Positions 49,180 to 61,413 of a stretch of 64,000 nt of DNA are shown here, in pieces. The position numbers and the translations under genes were made by a program. The notes under the pieces are model-generated. The model searched no databases, was not told the DNA's origin, and saw only the letters and a list, made by a program, of their open reading frames with translations. Source of the stretch: Penium margaritaceum (taxonomy: Eukaryota > Streptophyta > Zygnematophyceae > Desmidiales > Peniaceae); contig SZWC01007341.1 in NCBI GenBank assembly GCA_023375785.1, positions 22,623-86,622 of the forward strand, read 5' to 3'. Every line of letters begins with the position of its first letter. Within the stretch, counting starts at the first letter, position 1.

Positions 49180-52100
49180 TTTCGCACTGCAGCATCACAC
49201 TTTGGCACTAGAGTGTCACACTTTGGCATTAAAGCATCACACTTTGGCACTAGAGCTTTACACTTTGGCACTGGAGCATCACACTTTGGCACTAGAGCAT
49301 CACACTTTGGCACTAGAGAGTCATACTTTGGCACTAGAACTTCACACTTTGACACTAGAGCGTCACACTTTGGCACTAGAGTGTCACAATTTTGCACTAG
49401 AGATTTATACTTTGGCACTAGAGCGTCACACTTTCGAACTAGAGCATCACATCTTGGCACTAGAGTGTCACACTTTGGCACTAGAGCTTCACACTTCGGC
49501 ACTAGAGCATCACACTTTGGCACTAGAGAGTCCCACTTTGGTACTAGAGTGTCATACTTTGGCACTAGAGGATCAGACTTTGGCACTAGAGCGCCACACT
49601 CTGGCAGAAGAGCTTCACACTTTGGCACTAGAGCGTCGTACTTTGGCACTACAGCTTCAGAGTTTGGCACTAGAGCTACACACTTTGGCACTAGGGAGTC
49701 ACACTTCGGCACTAGAGCATCACACTTTGGCACTCGAACGTCACACTTTGGCACTAGAGCGTCACACTTTGGCACTAGAGTGTCACACTTTGGCACAAGA
49801 GCTTCACACTTTGGCACTAGAGCATCATACTTCGGCACTTGAACGTCCCACTTTGGCACCTCAGTGTCACACTTTGGCACTAGAGCATCACACTTTGGCA
49901 ATAGAGCGTCACACTTTGGAACTAGAGCTCCACAGTTTGGCACTAAAGCGTTATACTTTGGCACTAAACCGTCATACTTTGGCACTAGAGAGTCACACTT
50001 TGGCACTAGAGATTCACACTTTGGCACTAGAGCGTCACACTTTCGCACTATAGCGTCACACTTAGGCAGCAGAGTGTCACGCTTCCGAAGTAAATTGGCA
50101 CACTTTGGCCCTAGAGCTTCACACTTTGGCACTAGAGGTCGATACTGTGGCACTAAGGCGTCACACTTTGGCACTAGAGCATCACACTTTTGCACTATAG
50201 AGTCACACTTAGGCACTAGAGCATCACAATTTGGCACTCGAGCATAACAGTTTGGCACTAAAGTGTCACACATTTGCACTAGAGTGTCACACTTAGGCAC
50301 TATTGCGACACACTTTGGCACTAGAGCGTCACACTTGCCACTAAAGCTTCACACTTTGGCACTAGAGCAGCACACTTTGGCACAAGAGGTTTACACTATG
50401 GCACTAGAGTGTTACACGTTGGTACTGGAGTGTCACACTTTGGCACTAGAGGCTAACACTTTGGCACTGGAGCGTCATACTTTTGTACTAGACCTTCACA
50501 CGCTGGCACTAGAGCTTCCCACTTTGGCACTATAACGTCACACGTTGGTACTAGAGCGTCACACTTTGGCACTAGGGCATCACACTTTGGCACTAGAGCG
50601 TCGTACATTGACACTAGAGCATCACACTTTGGCACTACAGCATCACACTTTGGCAATAGAGCGTCACACTTTGGCACTCGAATGTCACACTTTGGCACTA
50701 CAGCTTCACACTTTCGCACTAGAGCTTCACGCTTTGGTACTACAGCTTCACACTTTCGCACTAGAGCATCACACTTTGGCACTAGAGCTTCACAATTTGG
50801 CACAAGAGAATGACACTTTGGCACTAGAAAGTCAAACTTTGGCACTAGAGCGTCACACTTCTAGAACTAGAGCTTGACACTTTGGCACTAGAACGTCATA
50901 CTTTAGCACTAAAGCTCCACAATTCCGTACTAGGGTGTCACAGTTTGGCACTAGAGCATCACACTTTGCCACTAGAGCATCACACTTTAGCACTCGAGCT
51001 TCACACTTTGGCATTAGAGTGTCAGTTTTTGGTATAGATCGTCACACTTTGGCACTAGAGCGCCACATTTTGGTACTAGAGCATCACACTTCGGCACTAG
51101 AGAGTCACACTTTGGCACTATAGCTTCACACTTTAGCACTAGAGCGTCACACTTAGGCACTAGAGCGTCATACTTGGGCACTAAAGCATCACACTTTGAC
51201 CCTAGAGCTTCACACTTTGGCACTAGAGCTCCACACTTTGGTTTTAAGGCATCACACTTTGGTACTGGAGCATAACACTTTGGCACTAGAGGGTCACATT
51301 TAGGCACTAGAGCGTCACACTTTGGCACCATAGCTTCACACTTTGCCACTAGAGCGTCGCACTTTGCCACTAGACCGTCACACTTTGGCACTAGACCTAC
51401 ACACTTTGGCACTAGAGCTTCACACTTTGGCACTAGAGCTTCACACTTTGGAATAAGAGCGTCACACTTTGGCACCAGAGATTCACACTTTGACACTACA
51501 GCGTCATACTTTGGAACTAGAGCTTCACACGTTGGAACTAGAGCTTCCCACTTTTGCACTAGAACGTCACACTTTGGCACTAGACCGTAACATTTTGACA
51601 CTGGGGGGTTACACTTGGGCACTAGAGCGTCGAACTTTGACACTAGAGCGTTACACTTTAGCACTAGAGCGTCATACTTTGTCACTAGAGCGTCACACGT
51701 TGGCACTAGAATGTCTGACTTTGGCACTAGAGCTTCACCCTTTGGCACTAGAGCTTCACACTTTGGCACTAGAGCAAAACACTTTGGCACTAGAGCTTCA
51801 CACAATGGCATTAGAGCGTCATTCTTTGGTACTAGAGTGTCAAACTTTGGCACTAGAGTGTCACACTTTGGCACGAGAGCTTCACATTTTGGCACTAGAG
51901 CATCACACTTTGGCACTAGAGCTTCACACTTTGGCATTGGAGCGTCACTTTTTGGTGTAGAGCGTCACACTCTGGCATTAAAGCGTCACACTTAGGCACA
52001 AGAGCGTCATACATTGGCACTAGAGCGTCACACTTTGGCACTAGAGCTTCACACATCGGCACTAGAGTGTCACACCTTGGCACTAGAGCTCCATGCTTCG

Positions 52101-53260
52101 GCACTAGAGCATAACACTTTGACACTAAAGCGCCACACTTTGGCACAAGAGTATCACTCTTTGGCACTAGAGTGTCACACTTCGGCACTAGAGCTTCACA
52201 TTTTGGCACAAAAGTGTCACACTTTGGCACTAGAGCATCACACTTTGGCACTAGAGCATCACATTGTGGCTCTAGAGATTCACCCTTCGGCACTAGTGCA
52301 TCACACTTTGGCACTACAGCGTCACACTTTGGCACTAGAGTGTCACACTTTGGCCCTAGAGCGTTCCACTTTGGCACGAGAGCTTCACACTTTGGCACTA
52401 GAGCGTCACACTTTGGTACTAGAGCTACATACTTTGGCACTAGAGCATAACACTTTGGCTTTAGTGCGTCACACTTTGGCACTAGAGTGTCACTCTTTGG
52501 CACTAGAGCTTCACACTTTGGCACTAGAGCGTCCCACTTTGGCACTAGAACGTCACATTTTGGCACAAGAGCGTCACACTTTGGCACTAGAGCATCACAC
52601 TTTGGCACTAGAGCGTCACATTTTGGCATTAGACCATCACAATTTGGCACAAGAGTGTCACACTTTGGCACTAGAGCTTCACACTTTGGCACTAGATCGT
52701 GACACGTTGGCACTAGAGCGTAACCCTTTGGCACTAGTGCTTCACACATTGGCACAAGAGCTTCACACTTTGGTTCTAGAGTGTCCCACTTTGGCACTAA
52801 AGCGTCACACTTTGGCACTAGAGCATCACAATTTGGCTCTGGAGCACCACACTTCAGCACTAGAGCTTCTTGTTTTTGTACTAGAGCATCACACTTTGGC
52901 ACTAGAGCGTCACAATTTAACACTAGAGAATCACACTTTGGCACTAGAGCTTTACACTTTGGCACTAGAGCGTCACACTTTGGCACTACTTCTTCAGACT
53001 TTGGCACTAGAGCTACAAACTTTCGCACTAGAGCGTCACACTTTGGCACTAAAGCGTTACAATTCTGTACTCGATCATCACACCTTGGCACTAGAACGTC
53101 ACACTAAAGCATTAGAGCTTCACACTTTGGAACTAGAGCATCATACATGGGCCCAAGAGCGTCCCACTCTGGCACTAGAGCATCACAGTTGGACACTAGA
53201 GAGTCATAGTTTTGCACTAGAGTGTCACACTTTCCCACTAGAGCATCACACTTTGGCACT
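49180..53260 (-). repeat. Direct segmental duplication, copy 2 (partner 40,870-45,310)
   Basis: Second copy of the 4-kb direct duplication. It lacks about 460 bp of units present in copy 1 near 43,800-44,250. Copies differ by frequent substitutions, so the event is not recent. Confidence 0.88.
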
Positions 53261-54175
53261 AGAGCGTTACACTTTGGCACTAGAGCGTCACATGTTGGCA
53301 CTATAGAGTCACACTTTGGCACTAGAGCGTCACACTTTGGCACTAGAATCTCACACGTTTGCACTAGAGCGTCACAATTTGACACTCGAGCGTCATACTT
53401 TGGCACTAAAGCTTCACACGTTGGCACTAGAGCTTCACATTTTATTACTAGAGTGTCACACTTTGGCACTAGAGCGTCACACATTGTAACTAGACCTTCA
53501 TACTTTGGCACTAGAGCATCAGGCTCTGGCACTAGAGTGTCACAATTCGGCACTAGAGCTTCACACTTTGGCACTAGAGCGTCACACTTTGGCACTAGAA
53601 CGTCACAGTTTCGCACTAGAGCATCACACTTTTGCACTAGAGCTTCACACTTTGGCACAAGAGCTCCACACTTTGGAACAAGAACATCACACTTTGACAC
53701 TAGAGCGTCACACTTTGGCAGTAGAACATCACACGTTGGCACTAGAGCGTCACGCTTTGGCACTAGAGCATCATGCTTTGGAACAAAAGCTTCACACTTT
53801 GGCACTAGAGCTTCACACTTTGGCACTAGAGCGTAACACTTTGGCACTAGGGCGTCACACTTTGGCACTAGAGTGTCACACTTTTGCACTAGAGCGTAAC
53901 ACTTTGGCACTAGGGCGTCACACTTTGGCACTAGAGCGTCCCACTTTGGTACTAGAGCGTCACACTTTGACACTCGAGTGTCACACTTTGGCATTAGAGA
54001 CTCACACTTTGGCATTAGAGCTTTACTTATTGGGACTAGAGCTTCACAAATTGGCACTAGAGCGTCATACTTTGGCACTAGAGCGTCTCACTTTGGCACT
54101 AGAGCTTCACACTTTGGCACTAGAGCGTCATACATTGAAACTAGAGCATCACACTTTGGCTCTAGAGCTTCACAC

Positions 54176-54865
54176 TGTCAACCGGCCTGAGGCAAACGGA
54201 CTAGAAAACAGTGCCAACACAATAGCACATTCCGTCCGCTCCTAGCATTTCAGCTAGGAGAAGATATCACCCTCAGGATCACGGTTCCACACTGAGCAGT
54301 TCCTAGGCAATCACTTGCTAGCAACTGTGTCCACTTAACACTTGGTCACTTTCGCGCGAGGTGCTAGTCAAAGACTAACTCCTCGGGCTTAGACCAACCA
54401 GTGTCTTCTTTATATTGTTCCTTAGTTGGACAACTCTGTGAGGAGCATCTAAGGCCAGATTGTGTAATTAGAATAAGGAATGAGCCTGGTACATATAGTC
54501 CTAGGCCTGGCTTCGAAGGTGTGTGGGTAGTGACACTTTTGGGGTGGTCACTCCACACCACCTCACCAGTCCGCCAATCGGCGCATCCACTGACCGCAAA
54601 GCGGCGCACTCTCCTCATGCATGGAGAAATGTCTAAGAAACTTCCCCTGTGATAGAAGTTCAAAAACCCTCCTGCGCACATCAAGGCTCGATCGCAGGAC
54701 CTGTTGTCCCTAAGTCCAACATGCTATCCGTTGCGCTACACTTCTGGTGTCTCACTTGGAATTGCACCACAAACAAGGTTTGGGGGACTTACTCCAAGGG
54801 AGCAGTGCATGCCCAACCTGTCCGTCAACCCATAGCAGTGGCCATGGGGCATAGAAGAACAACAA
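54176..54865. mobile_element. 690-bp insertion in the 21-bp array, class uncertain
   Basis: Non-satellite sequence starting TGTCAACCGG and ending GAACAACAA, flanked by ACAC on both sides (54,172-54,175 and 54,866-54,869). The duplicated array at 58,498-58,501 shows the intact site with ACAC once, which proves insertion. It has a tRNA-like minus-strand stretch at 54,680-54,745 and hairpins such as CTCCTAGC-ATTTCA-GCTAGGAG at 54,239. No protein is recognised. It could be a tRNA-derived SINE, or a solo LTR if one reads TG...CA ends with a CACAC/AACAC duplication. Confidence 0.75.
54680..54745 (-). other. Degenerate tRNA-Arg-like stretch (SINE head?)
   Basis: The minus strand reads TGTAGCGCAACGGATAGC (A-box-like, 54,724-54,741), then GTTGGACTTAGGGAC (anticodon-arm-like), then CCTGCGATCGAGCC (B-box-like, near 54,685-54,698). 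Order and spacing resemble a tRNA-Arg, but acceptor and anticodon stems do not pair well. It is read as a tRNA-derived promoter relic rather than a functional tRNA. Confidence 0.5.
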
Positions 54866-56899
54866 ACACTTTGGCACAAGAGCGTCGCACATTGGCACTA
54901 CAGTGTCACACGTTTGTACTACAACGTCACACTTTGGCACAAGAGCATTACACTTTGGCACTAGAGCGTCACACTTTGGCACTAGAGCATCACACTTGGG
55001 CACTAACGCTCACAATTTGGCACTAAAGCATCACACCTTGGCACTCGAGCGTCAAACTTTGGCACTAGAGCATCACACTTTGGCACAAGACCTTCACATT
55101 TTGGCACTAAAGCGTCTCACATTGGCACTGGAGCGTCACACTCTTGTGCTAGAGCGTCACAGTTTGTTTCTAGAGCGTCAATTTTTGGCACTAGAGCGTC
55201 ACACTTTGGCACTAGAGCGTCCCACTTTGGCACTAGAGCATCACACTTTGGCACTAGAGCGTCACACTTAAGAACTAGAGCGTCATACTTTGGCACTAGA
55301 GCATCACAATTTGGCACTAGAGTGTCACCATTTCACACTAGAGCGTCACACTTTGGCATTAGAGCTTCACACTTTGGCACTAGAGCATTACAATTTGGCA
55401 CTAGAGCTCAACACATTGGCACTAGAACATCACACTTTGGCACTAGAGCTTCACGCTTTGGCACTAGAGCTTCACACTTTGGCACTAGAGCGTCTCACTT
55501 TGGCACTAGATCGTCACACTTTGGCAATAGAGCTTCACACTTTGGCACTAGACCGTCACACTTTGGCACTAGAGTGTGACAGTTTGGTACTAGAGCGTCA
55601 CATGTTGGCACTAGAGCATCACACGTTGGCAGGAGAGCGTCACACATTGGCACTAGAGCATCACACTTTGGCACTAGAGCGTAACACTTTTGCACTAGAG
55701 TGTCAAGCATTGGCATTAGAGCGTCACACTTTGGCACTAGAGCTTTACACTTCGGCACCAGAGCGTCACACTTTGGCAGTAGAGCGTTACACTTTAGTGC
55801 TAGAGCGTCACACTTTAGCACTAGAGCGTCACACTTTGGCAATAGAGCGGCACACTTTGGCACTACAGCTTCACACTTTGGCATTAGAGGGTCATACATT
55901 GGCACTAGAGCTCCACACTTTGGCACTAGAGTGTCACACTTGGGCACTAGAGCGTCACACATTGGCGATAGAGCGTCACATTTTGGCACTAGAGCGTCAC
56001 ACTTTAGCACTAGAGCATCACACTTTGGCACTAGAGCGTCAAACTGTGGATCTAGAGCATCACACTTCGGCACTAGAGCATCACACTTTTGCACTAGAGC
56101 TCCACACTTTGGCACTAGATTGTCACACTTTGGCACTAGAGAGTCACAGATTGGAAAGAGAGTGCCACACTTAGGCACTAGAGCATCACACGTTAGCACT
56201 AGAGTGTCAAACTTTGGCACTAGAGCGTCACACTTTGGCACTAGAGCTTCACACTTTGGCACTAGAGCGTCACACTTTGGCACTAGATTGTCACACTTTG
56301 GCGCTAGAGCATCACACTTTGGCACTAGAGCGTCACACTTTGGCACTAAAGCGTCACACTTTTGCACTAGAGCATCACACTTTGGCACTAGAGCTTCACA
56401 CTTTGGGACTAGAGCGTCACACGTTGGCACTAGAGCATCACACTTTGGCACTAGAGCGTCACACTTTGGCACCAGATCGTTACATGTTGGCACTAGAGCA
56501 TCACACTTTGGCACTAGAGTGTCACACTTTGGCACTAGAGGGTCACACATTCGCACTACAGCGTCACACTTTGGCATTAGAGCGTCAGACTTGGGCACTA
56601 GAGTGTCAGACTTTGGCACTAGAGCGTCACACTTTGGCACTAAAGTGTCACACTTTTGCACTAGAGCATCACACTTTGGCACTAGAAAGTCACATTTGGG
56701 CACTAGAGCTTCACACTTTGGCAATAGAGCGTCACACTTTGCCACAAGAGCGTCACACTTTTGCCCTAGAGCTTCACACTTCGGATCTAGAGCATCACAC
56801 TTTGGCACTAGAGCGTCACACGTTTGTACTAGAGCGTGACACTTTGGCACTAGAGCGTCACACTTTGGTTCTCGAGCGTCACACTTCGGCACTAGAGCG

Positions 56900-58400
56900 T
56901 CACACTTTGGGTCTAGAGCTTTGCAATTTTGCATTAGAGCTTCACACTTTGTCACTAGAGTGTCAGACTTTGGTACTACAGCTTCACACTACGGCACTAG
57001 AGTGTAACACTTTGGCATTAGAGCGTCACAGTTTGGCACTAGAGCATCACACTTTGGCACTAGAGTTGCAAACTTTGTTACTAGACCTTCACACTTGGAC
57101 ACTTGATTGTCACACTGTGGCACTACAGCCACATACTTTGGCACTAGAGCATCACAATTTGGCACTAGAGTGTCACATTTTGGCACTAGAGCGTCACACT
57201 TTGGCACTAGAGCATCCCACTTTGGCACTAGAGATTCACACTTTCACACTAGAGCGTCCAACTTTGGCACTAGAGCGTCACACTTTGGCACTACAGTGTC
57301 TAACTTTGGCACTAGAGCGTCATACTTTGGCAGAAGAGCGTCACGCTGTCGCACTAGAGCCTCACTCTTTCGCACTAGAGCATCGCACTTTGGCATTAGA
57401 GCTTCACACTTTGGCAATATAGCGTCACACTAAGGCACTAGAGCTTCGCACTTTGGCACTAGAGCGTCACTATCTGGCACTAGAGCATCACACTTTGGCA
57501 CTAGAGGTTCAGACTTTGGCACTAGAGGTCCACAGTTTGGCAGTATAGCATCATACTTTGGCATCAGAGCGTCACACTTACGCACTAGAGCATCACACTT
57601 TGGCACTAGAGCATCACAATTTGGCACTAGAGCGTTACACTTTGGCACTAAAGCGTCACATTTTGGCAATATAGAGTCACACTTTGTCACTAGAGCATCA
57701 CACTTTGGCACTAGACTTTCACACGTTTGCTCTAGATTATCACAATTTGACACTCGAGCGTCATACTTTGGCACTAAAGCTTCACAGGTTGGCACTAGAG
57801 CTTCACACTTTACTACTAGAGTGTCACACTTTGGCACTAGAGCGTCACACATTGTAACTAGAGATTCATACTTTGGCACTAGAGCGTCACGCTTTGGCAC
57901 TAGAGTGTCATAATTTGGCACTAGAGCTTCTTACTTTGGCACTAGAGCGTCACACTTTGGCACTAAAACGTCACAATATCGCACTAGAGCATCACGCTTT
58001 CACTCTAGAACTTCACACTTTGGCACAAGAGCTCCACACTTTGGAACAAGAACATCACACTTTGACACTAGAATATCACACTTTGGTAGTAGAACATCAT
58101 ACGTTGGCACTAGAGCGTCACACTTTGGCACTAGAGCATCATTCTTTGGCACAAGAGCTTCACACTTTGGCACTAGGGCTTCACACTTTGGCACTAGAGT
58201 GTCACACTTTGGCACTAGAGCATCACACTTTGGCACTAGAGTGTCACACTTTGGCACTACAGCGTCCCACTTTGGCACTAGAACGACACACTTTGACACT
58301 AGAGCGTCACACTTTGACACTTGATTGGCACACTTTGGCATTAGAGACTCACACTTTGGCATTAGAGCTTTACACATTGGCACTAGAGCTTCACAAAGTG
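56900..58400 (-). repeat. Inverted segmental duplication, arm 2 (partner 7,150-8,720)
   Basis: Unit order is the reverse complement of 7,150-8,720, with coordinate sums 65,549 to 65,612. It also overlaps the start of the direct duplication 57,430-60,250. Confidence 0.75.
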
Positions 58401-60250
58401 GCACTAGAGTGTCTCACTTTGGCACTAGAACTTCACACTTTGGCACTAGAGCGTCATACTTTGAAACTAGAGCGTCACACTTTGGCTCTAGAGCTTCACA
58501 CTTTGGCACTAGAGTGTCGCACAATGGCACTAGAGTGTCACACGTTTGTACTAGAGCGTCACACTTTGGCACTAGAGCATTACACTTTGGCACTAGAGCG
58601 TCACACTTTGGCACTAGAGCGTCACAATTTGGTACTAAAGCATCACACTTCGGCACTAAAGCATCACACCTTGGCACTAGAGCGTCAAACCTTGGCACTA
58701 GAGCATCACACTTTGGCACAAGACCTTTACATTTTTGCACTAGAGCATCACGCATTGGCACTAGAGCGTCACGCTTTGGTGCTAGAGCGTCACAGTTTGT
58801 TACTAGAGCGTCAATGTTTGGCACTAGAGCGTCACACTTTGGCACCAGAGCGTCCCTATTGGCACTAGAGCATCACACTTTGGCACTAGAGCGTCACACT
58901 TAAGCACTAGAGCGTCATACTTTGGCACTAGAGCATCACAATTTGGCACTAGAGTGTCACAATTTCACACTAGAGCGTCACACTTTGGCATTAGAGCTTC
59001 ACAATTTGGCACTAGTGTATTACACTTTGGCACTAGACCTCCACACATTGGCACTGGAGCGTCATACTTTGGCACTAGAGCTTCACACTTTGGCACTAGA
59101 GCTTCACACTTTGGCACTAGAGCTTCACACTTTGGCAATAGATCGTCACACTTTGGCAGTAGAGCTTCACAGTTTGGCACTAAACCGTCACACTTTGGCA
59201 CTAGAGCATCACAGTTTGGTACTAGAGCGTCACACGTTGGCAATAGAGCGTCACACGTTGGCAGTAGAGCGTCACAGTTTGGCACTAAAGCGTCACACTT
59301 TGGCACTAGAGGGTAACACTTTTGCACTAGAGCGTCAAACATTGGCACTAGAGCGTCACACTTTGGCACTAGAGCTTCACACTTTGGCACCAGAGCGTCA
59401 CACTTTGGCACTAGAGCGTTACACTTTGGCGCTAGAGCGTTACACTTTAGCACTAGAGCGTCACACTTAGGCACTAGAGCGGCACATTTTGGCACTAGAG
59501 CGTCACACTTTGGCACTACAGCTTCACACTTTGGCATTAGAGGGTAACACTTTGGCACTAGAGCTCCACACTTTGGCACTAGAGCGTCACACTTTGGCAC
59601 TAGAGCCTCACACATTGGCGATAGAGCGTCACACTTTTACATTAGAGTATCACACTTTGGCACTAGAGCATCACACTTTGGCACTAGAGCGTCAAACTGT
59701 GGCTCTAGAGCATCACACTTTGGCACTAGAGCATCATACTTTTGCACTAGAGCTCCACACTTTGGCACTAGATTGTCACACTTTGGCACAAGAGCGTCAC
59801 AGATTGGGGATAGAGCGTCACACTTAGGCACTAGAGCATCACACGTTAGCACTAGAACATCAAACGTTCGCACCAGAGCGTCACACTTTGGCACTAGAGC
59901 TTCACAATGTGGCACTAGAGCGACACACTTTGGCACTAGAGTGTCACACTTTGGTGCTAGAGCATCACACTTTGGCACTACAGCGTGATTCTTTTGCACT
60001 AAAGCGCCACACTTTGGCACTAGAGCGTCATACTTTGGCACTAGAGCTTCACACTTTGGCACTAGAGCATCACACGTTAGCACTAAAGCGTCACACTTTG
60101 GCACAAGAGCGTCACACTTTGGCACCAGATCGATACATGTTGGCACTAGAGCGTCACACTTTGGCACTAGAGTGTCACACTTTGGCACTAGAGGGTCACA
60201 CATTCGCACTACAGCGTCACACTTTGGCATTAGAGCGTCACACTTGGGCA
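57430..60250 (-). repeat. Direct segmental duplication, copy 2 (uninterrupted; partner 53,110-56,600)
   Basis: Matches the unit order of 53,110-56,600 but without the 690-bp insertion. The sequence around 58,470-58,560 (TTTGAAACTAGAGCGTCAC, then GGCTCTAGAGCTTCACAC, then TTTGGCAC and GTCGCACAATGG) is the undisturbed equivalent of both insertion flanks. Confidence 0.85.
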
Positions 60251-60508
60251 CTAGAGTGTCACACTTGGCATAAGAGCTCCACACTTTGGCACTAGAGCTT
60301 CACACTTTGGCACAAGAGTTCAACACATTGGCACTAGAGCTTCACACTTTGGCACTAGAGCGTCACAGTTTGGCACTACAACTTCACACTTTGGCACTAG
60401 AGCGTCAGACTTTGGCAATAGAGCGTCACACTTTGGCACTAAAGTGTCACACTTTGGCACTAGATCATCTCACTTTGGCACTAGAAAGTCAGCTTTGGGC
60501 ATTAGAGC

Positions 60509-61413
60509 TGTCAGGATGAGATCCGCGTGGTGCGGTCCTGACGTTTGTCTTATTGCCTCTAATGGTTAACGTCTACTGTTTTGGGCGAATCTGAGACTGA
60601 GCGTGAGCTTTCTGGTCGCCTCACGCTATGTGAGCAGGAATTTAGAGACAGTCAGTTTGTGAAGGGAATAACTTCGTTTTGGGTTAGTTGTTGAACATAG
60701 ACATGAACACAACATTTATAGGGCTAGTCATGAGCTTTCCAACGCACCAAACTGCATGCAATTTGGCCAAGCGTAGCTCAAGTTATGCTTGCCGAAGCGC
60801 AGGTCTCAACCACCACAGAAGCCTGACGCCGCCACTCGCCGTGGCGCCTTCGTTCACGTGCAAAGCGCCTTTCCCAAGGCGCATGTCCCATTGCACATGG
60901 TGTGGGGGTCTCCTGCACTGTTTCCACGCACCCTACCCGCTTTTGGGTCGTGTGTGGTGATGGGGTGTGACGAGGTTCGAAACCTTTCCGCGGACCTACA
61001 GTCAAAATTTTGACGAAGTCCCCGAGTAACAAAACGTACTAATGAGTTTCGGACGTCGAGCCAGGATTTTGGCTAAGTCCCTCAGTAACAACCTGCACAT
61101 CTGGATCCGGTGGATGATCCGCCTGATCAGGTGGATCATCCACCGGACTTCGAGTCGCAGCCGGCTCCAGAGTCGCTACGCACACCCCAACTTTGGAAGG
61201 TCATATCTCCGTCGATACTTGTCCGATTCCGGCAAATTAACTTCCACCGGATTCAGCCACTCGTCAACTTTGAGAGTCCATCCTGCATTTGAGAATCAAA
61301 GCAAATGTCAAGTCGCCAGATCCGCCGGCGCGGAGTTTCCATTTTCTGGCGGCTCGTAAGCCCCTCCCGGAGCATCACTTGGGCATGCGGATGGGCAATT
61401 TTTCAACACTCTT
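60509..61413. other. Non-satellite spacer, origin unknown
   Basis: About 0.9 kb of mixed-composition sequence between the 21-bp and 12-bp arrays. It starts TGTCAGGATGAG with a 7-bp hairpin (GTCAGGA at 60,510, TCCTGAC at 60,536). A roughly 59-bp-spaced repeat of AAGTCCCCGAGTAACAA (about 61,013) and AAGTCCCTCAGTAACAA (about 61,074) is present. The start could be a truncated LTR, but no second copy or coding part is in view. Small open frames here show no recognisable domain. Confidence 0.5.
61107..61146. repeat. 40-bp near-perfect palindrome
   Basis: CCGGTGGATGATCC, G, CCTGATCAGG, T, GGATCATCCACCGG. Every base pairs with its mirror position except the single G-T pair beside the central 10-bp palindrome, and that pair could still wobble in RNA. 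Confidence 0.95.

Larger units (their letters stand above)
36760..54175 (-). repeat. 21-bp satellite array, block D (reverse)
   Basis: About 830 units of the 21-bp satellite in reverse orientation, the longest uninterrupted block. It contains parts of several direct and inverted segmental duplications and multiple 20-bp units with GGTATAG or GGTGTAG (42,617, 43,539, 44,272, 46,392, 47,504, 51,031, 51,954). No gene is seen. Confidence 0.97.
53110..56600 (-). repeat. Direct segmental duplication, copy 1 with insertion (partner 57,430-60,250)
   Basis: Unit order matches 57,430-60,250. The offset is 4,326-4,347 bp left of the 690-bp insertion and 3,632 bp right of it. The difference of 694 bp is the insertion plus a 4-bp target duplication. 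Confidence 0.85.
54866..60508 (-). repeat. 21-bp satellite array, block E (reverse)
   Basis: About 269 units in reverse orientation after the 690-bp insertion. It ends within an ATTAGAGC step at 60,508, where non-satellite DNA begins with TGTCAGGATGAG. No gene is seen. Confidence 0.97.

Noticed and set aside
48173-50053. 626-codon open frame on the plus strand in block D
   Set aside because: Same satellite translation (LERHTLA repeats), with no start context, no domain and no change of composition.
54680-54745. Functional tRNA-Arg gene
   Set aside because: A- and B-box-like stretches are present, but the acceptor and anticodon stems do not pair and the sequence lies inside an insertion.
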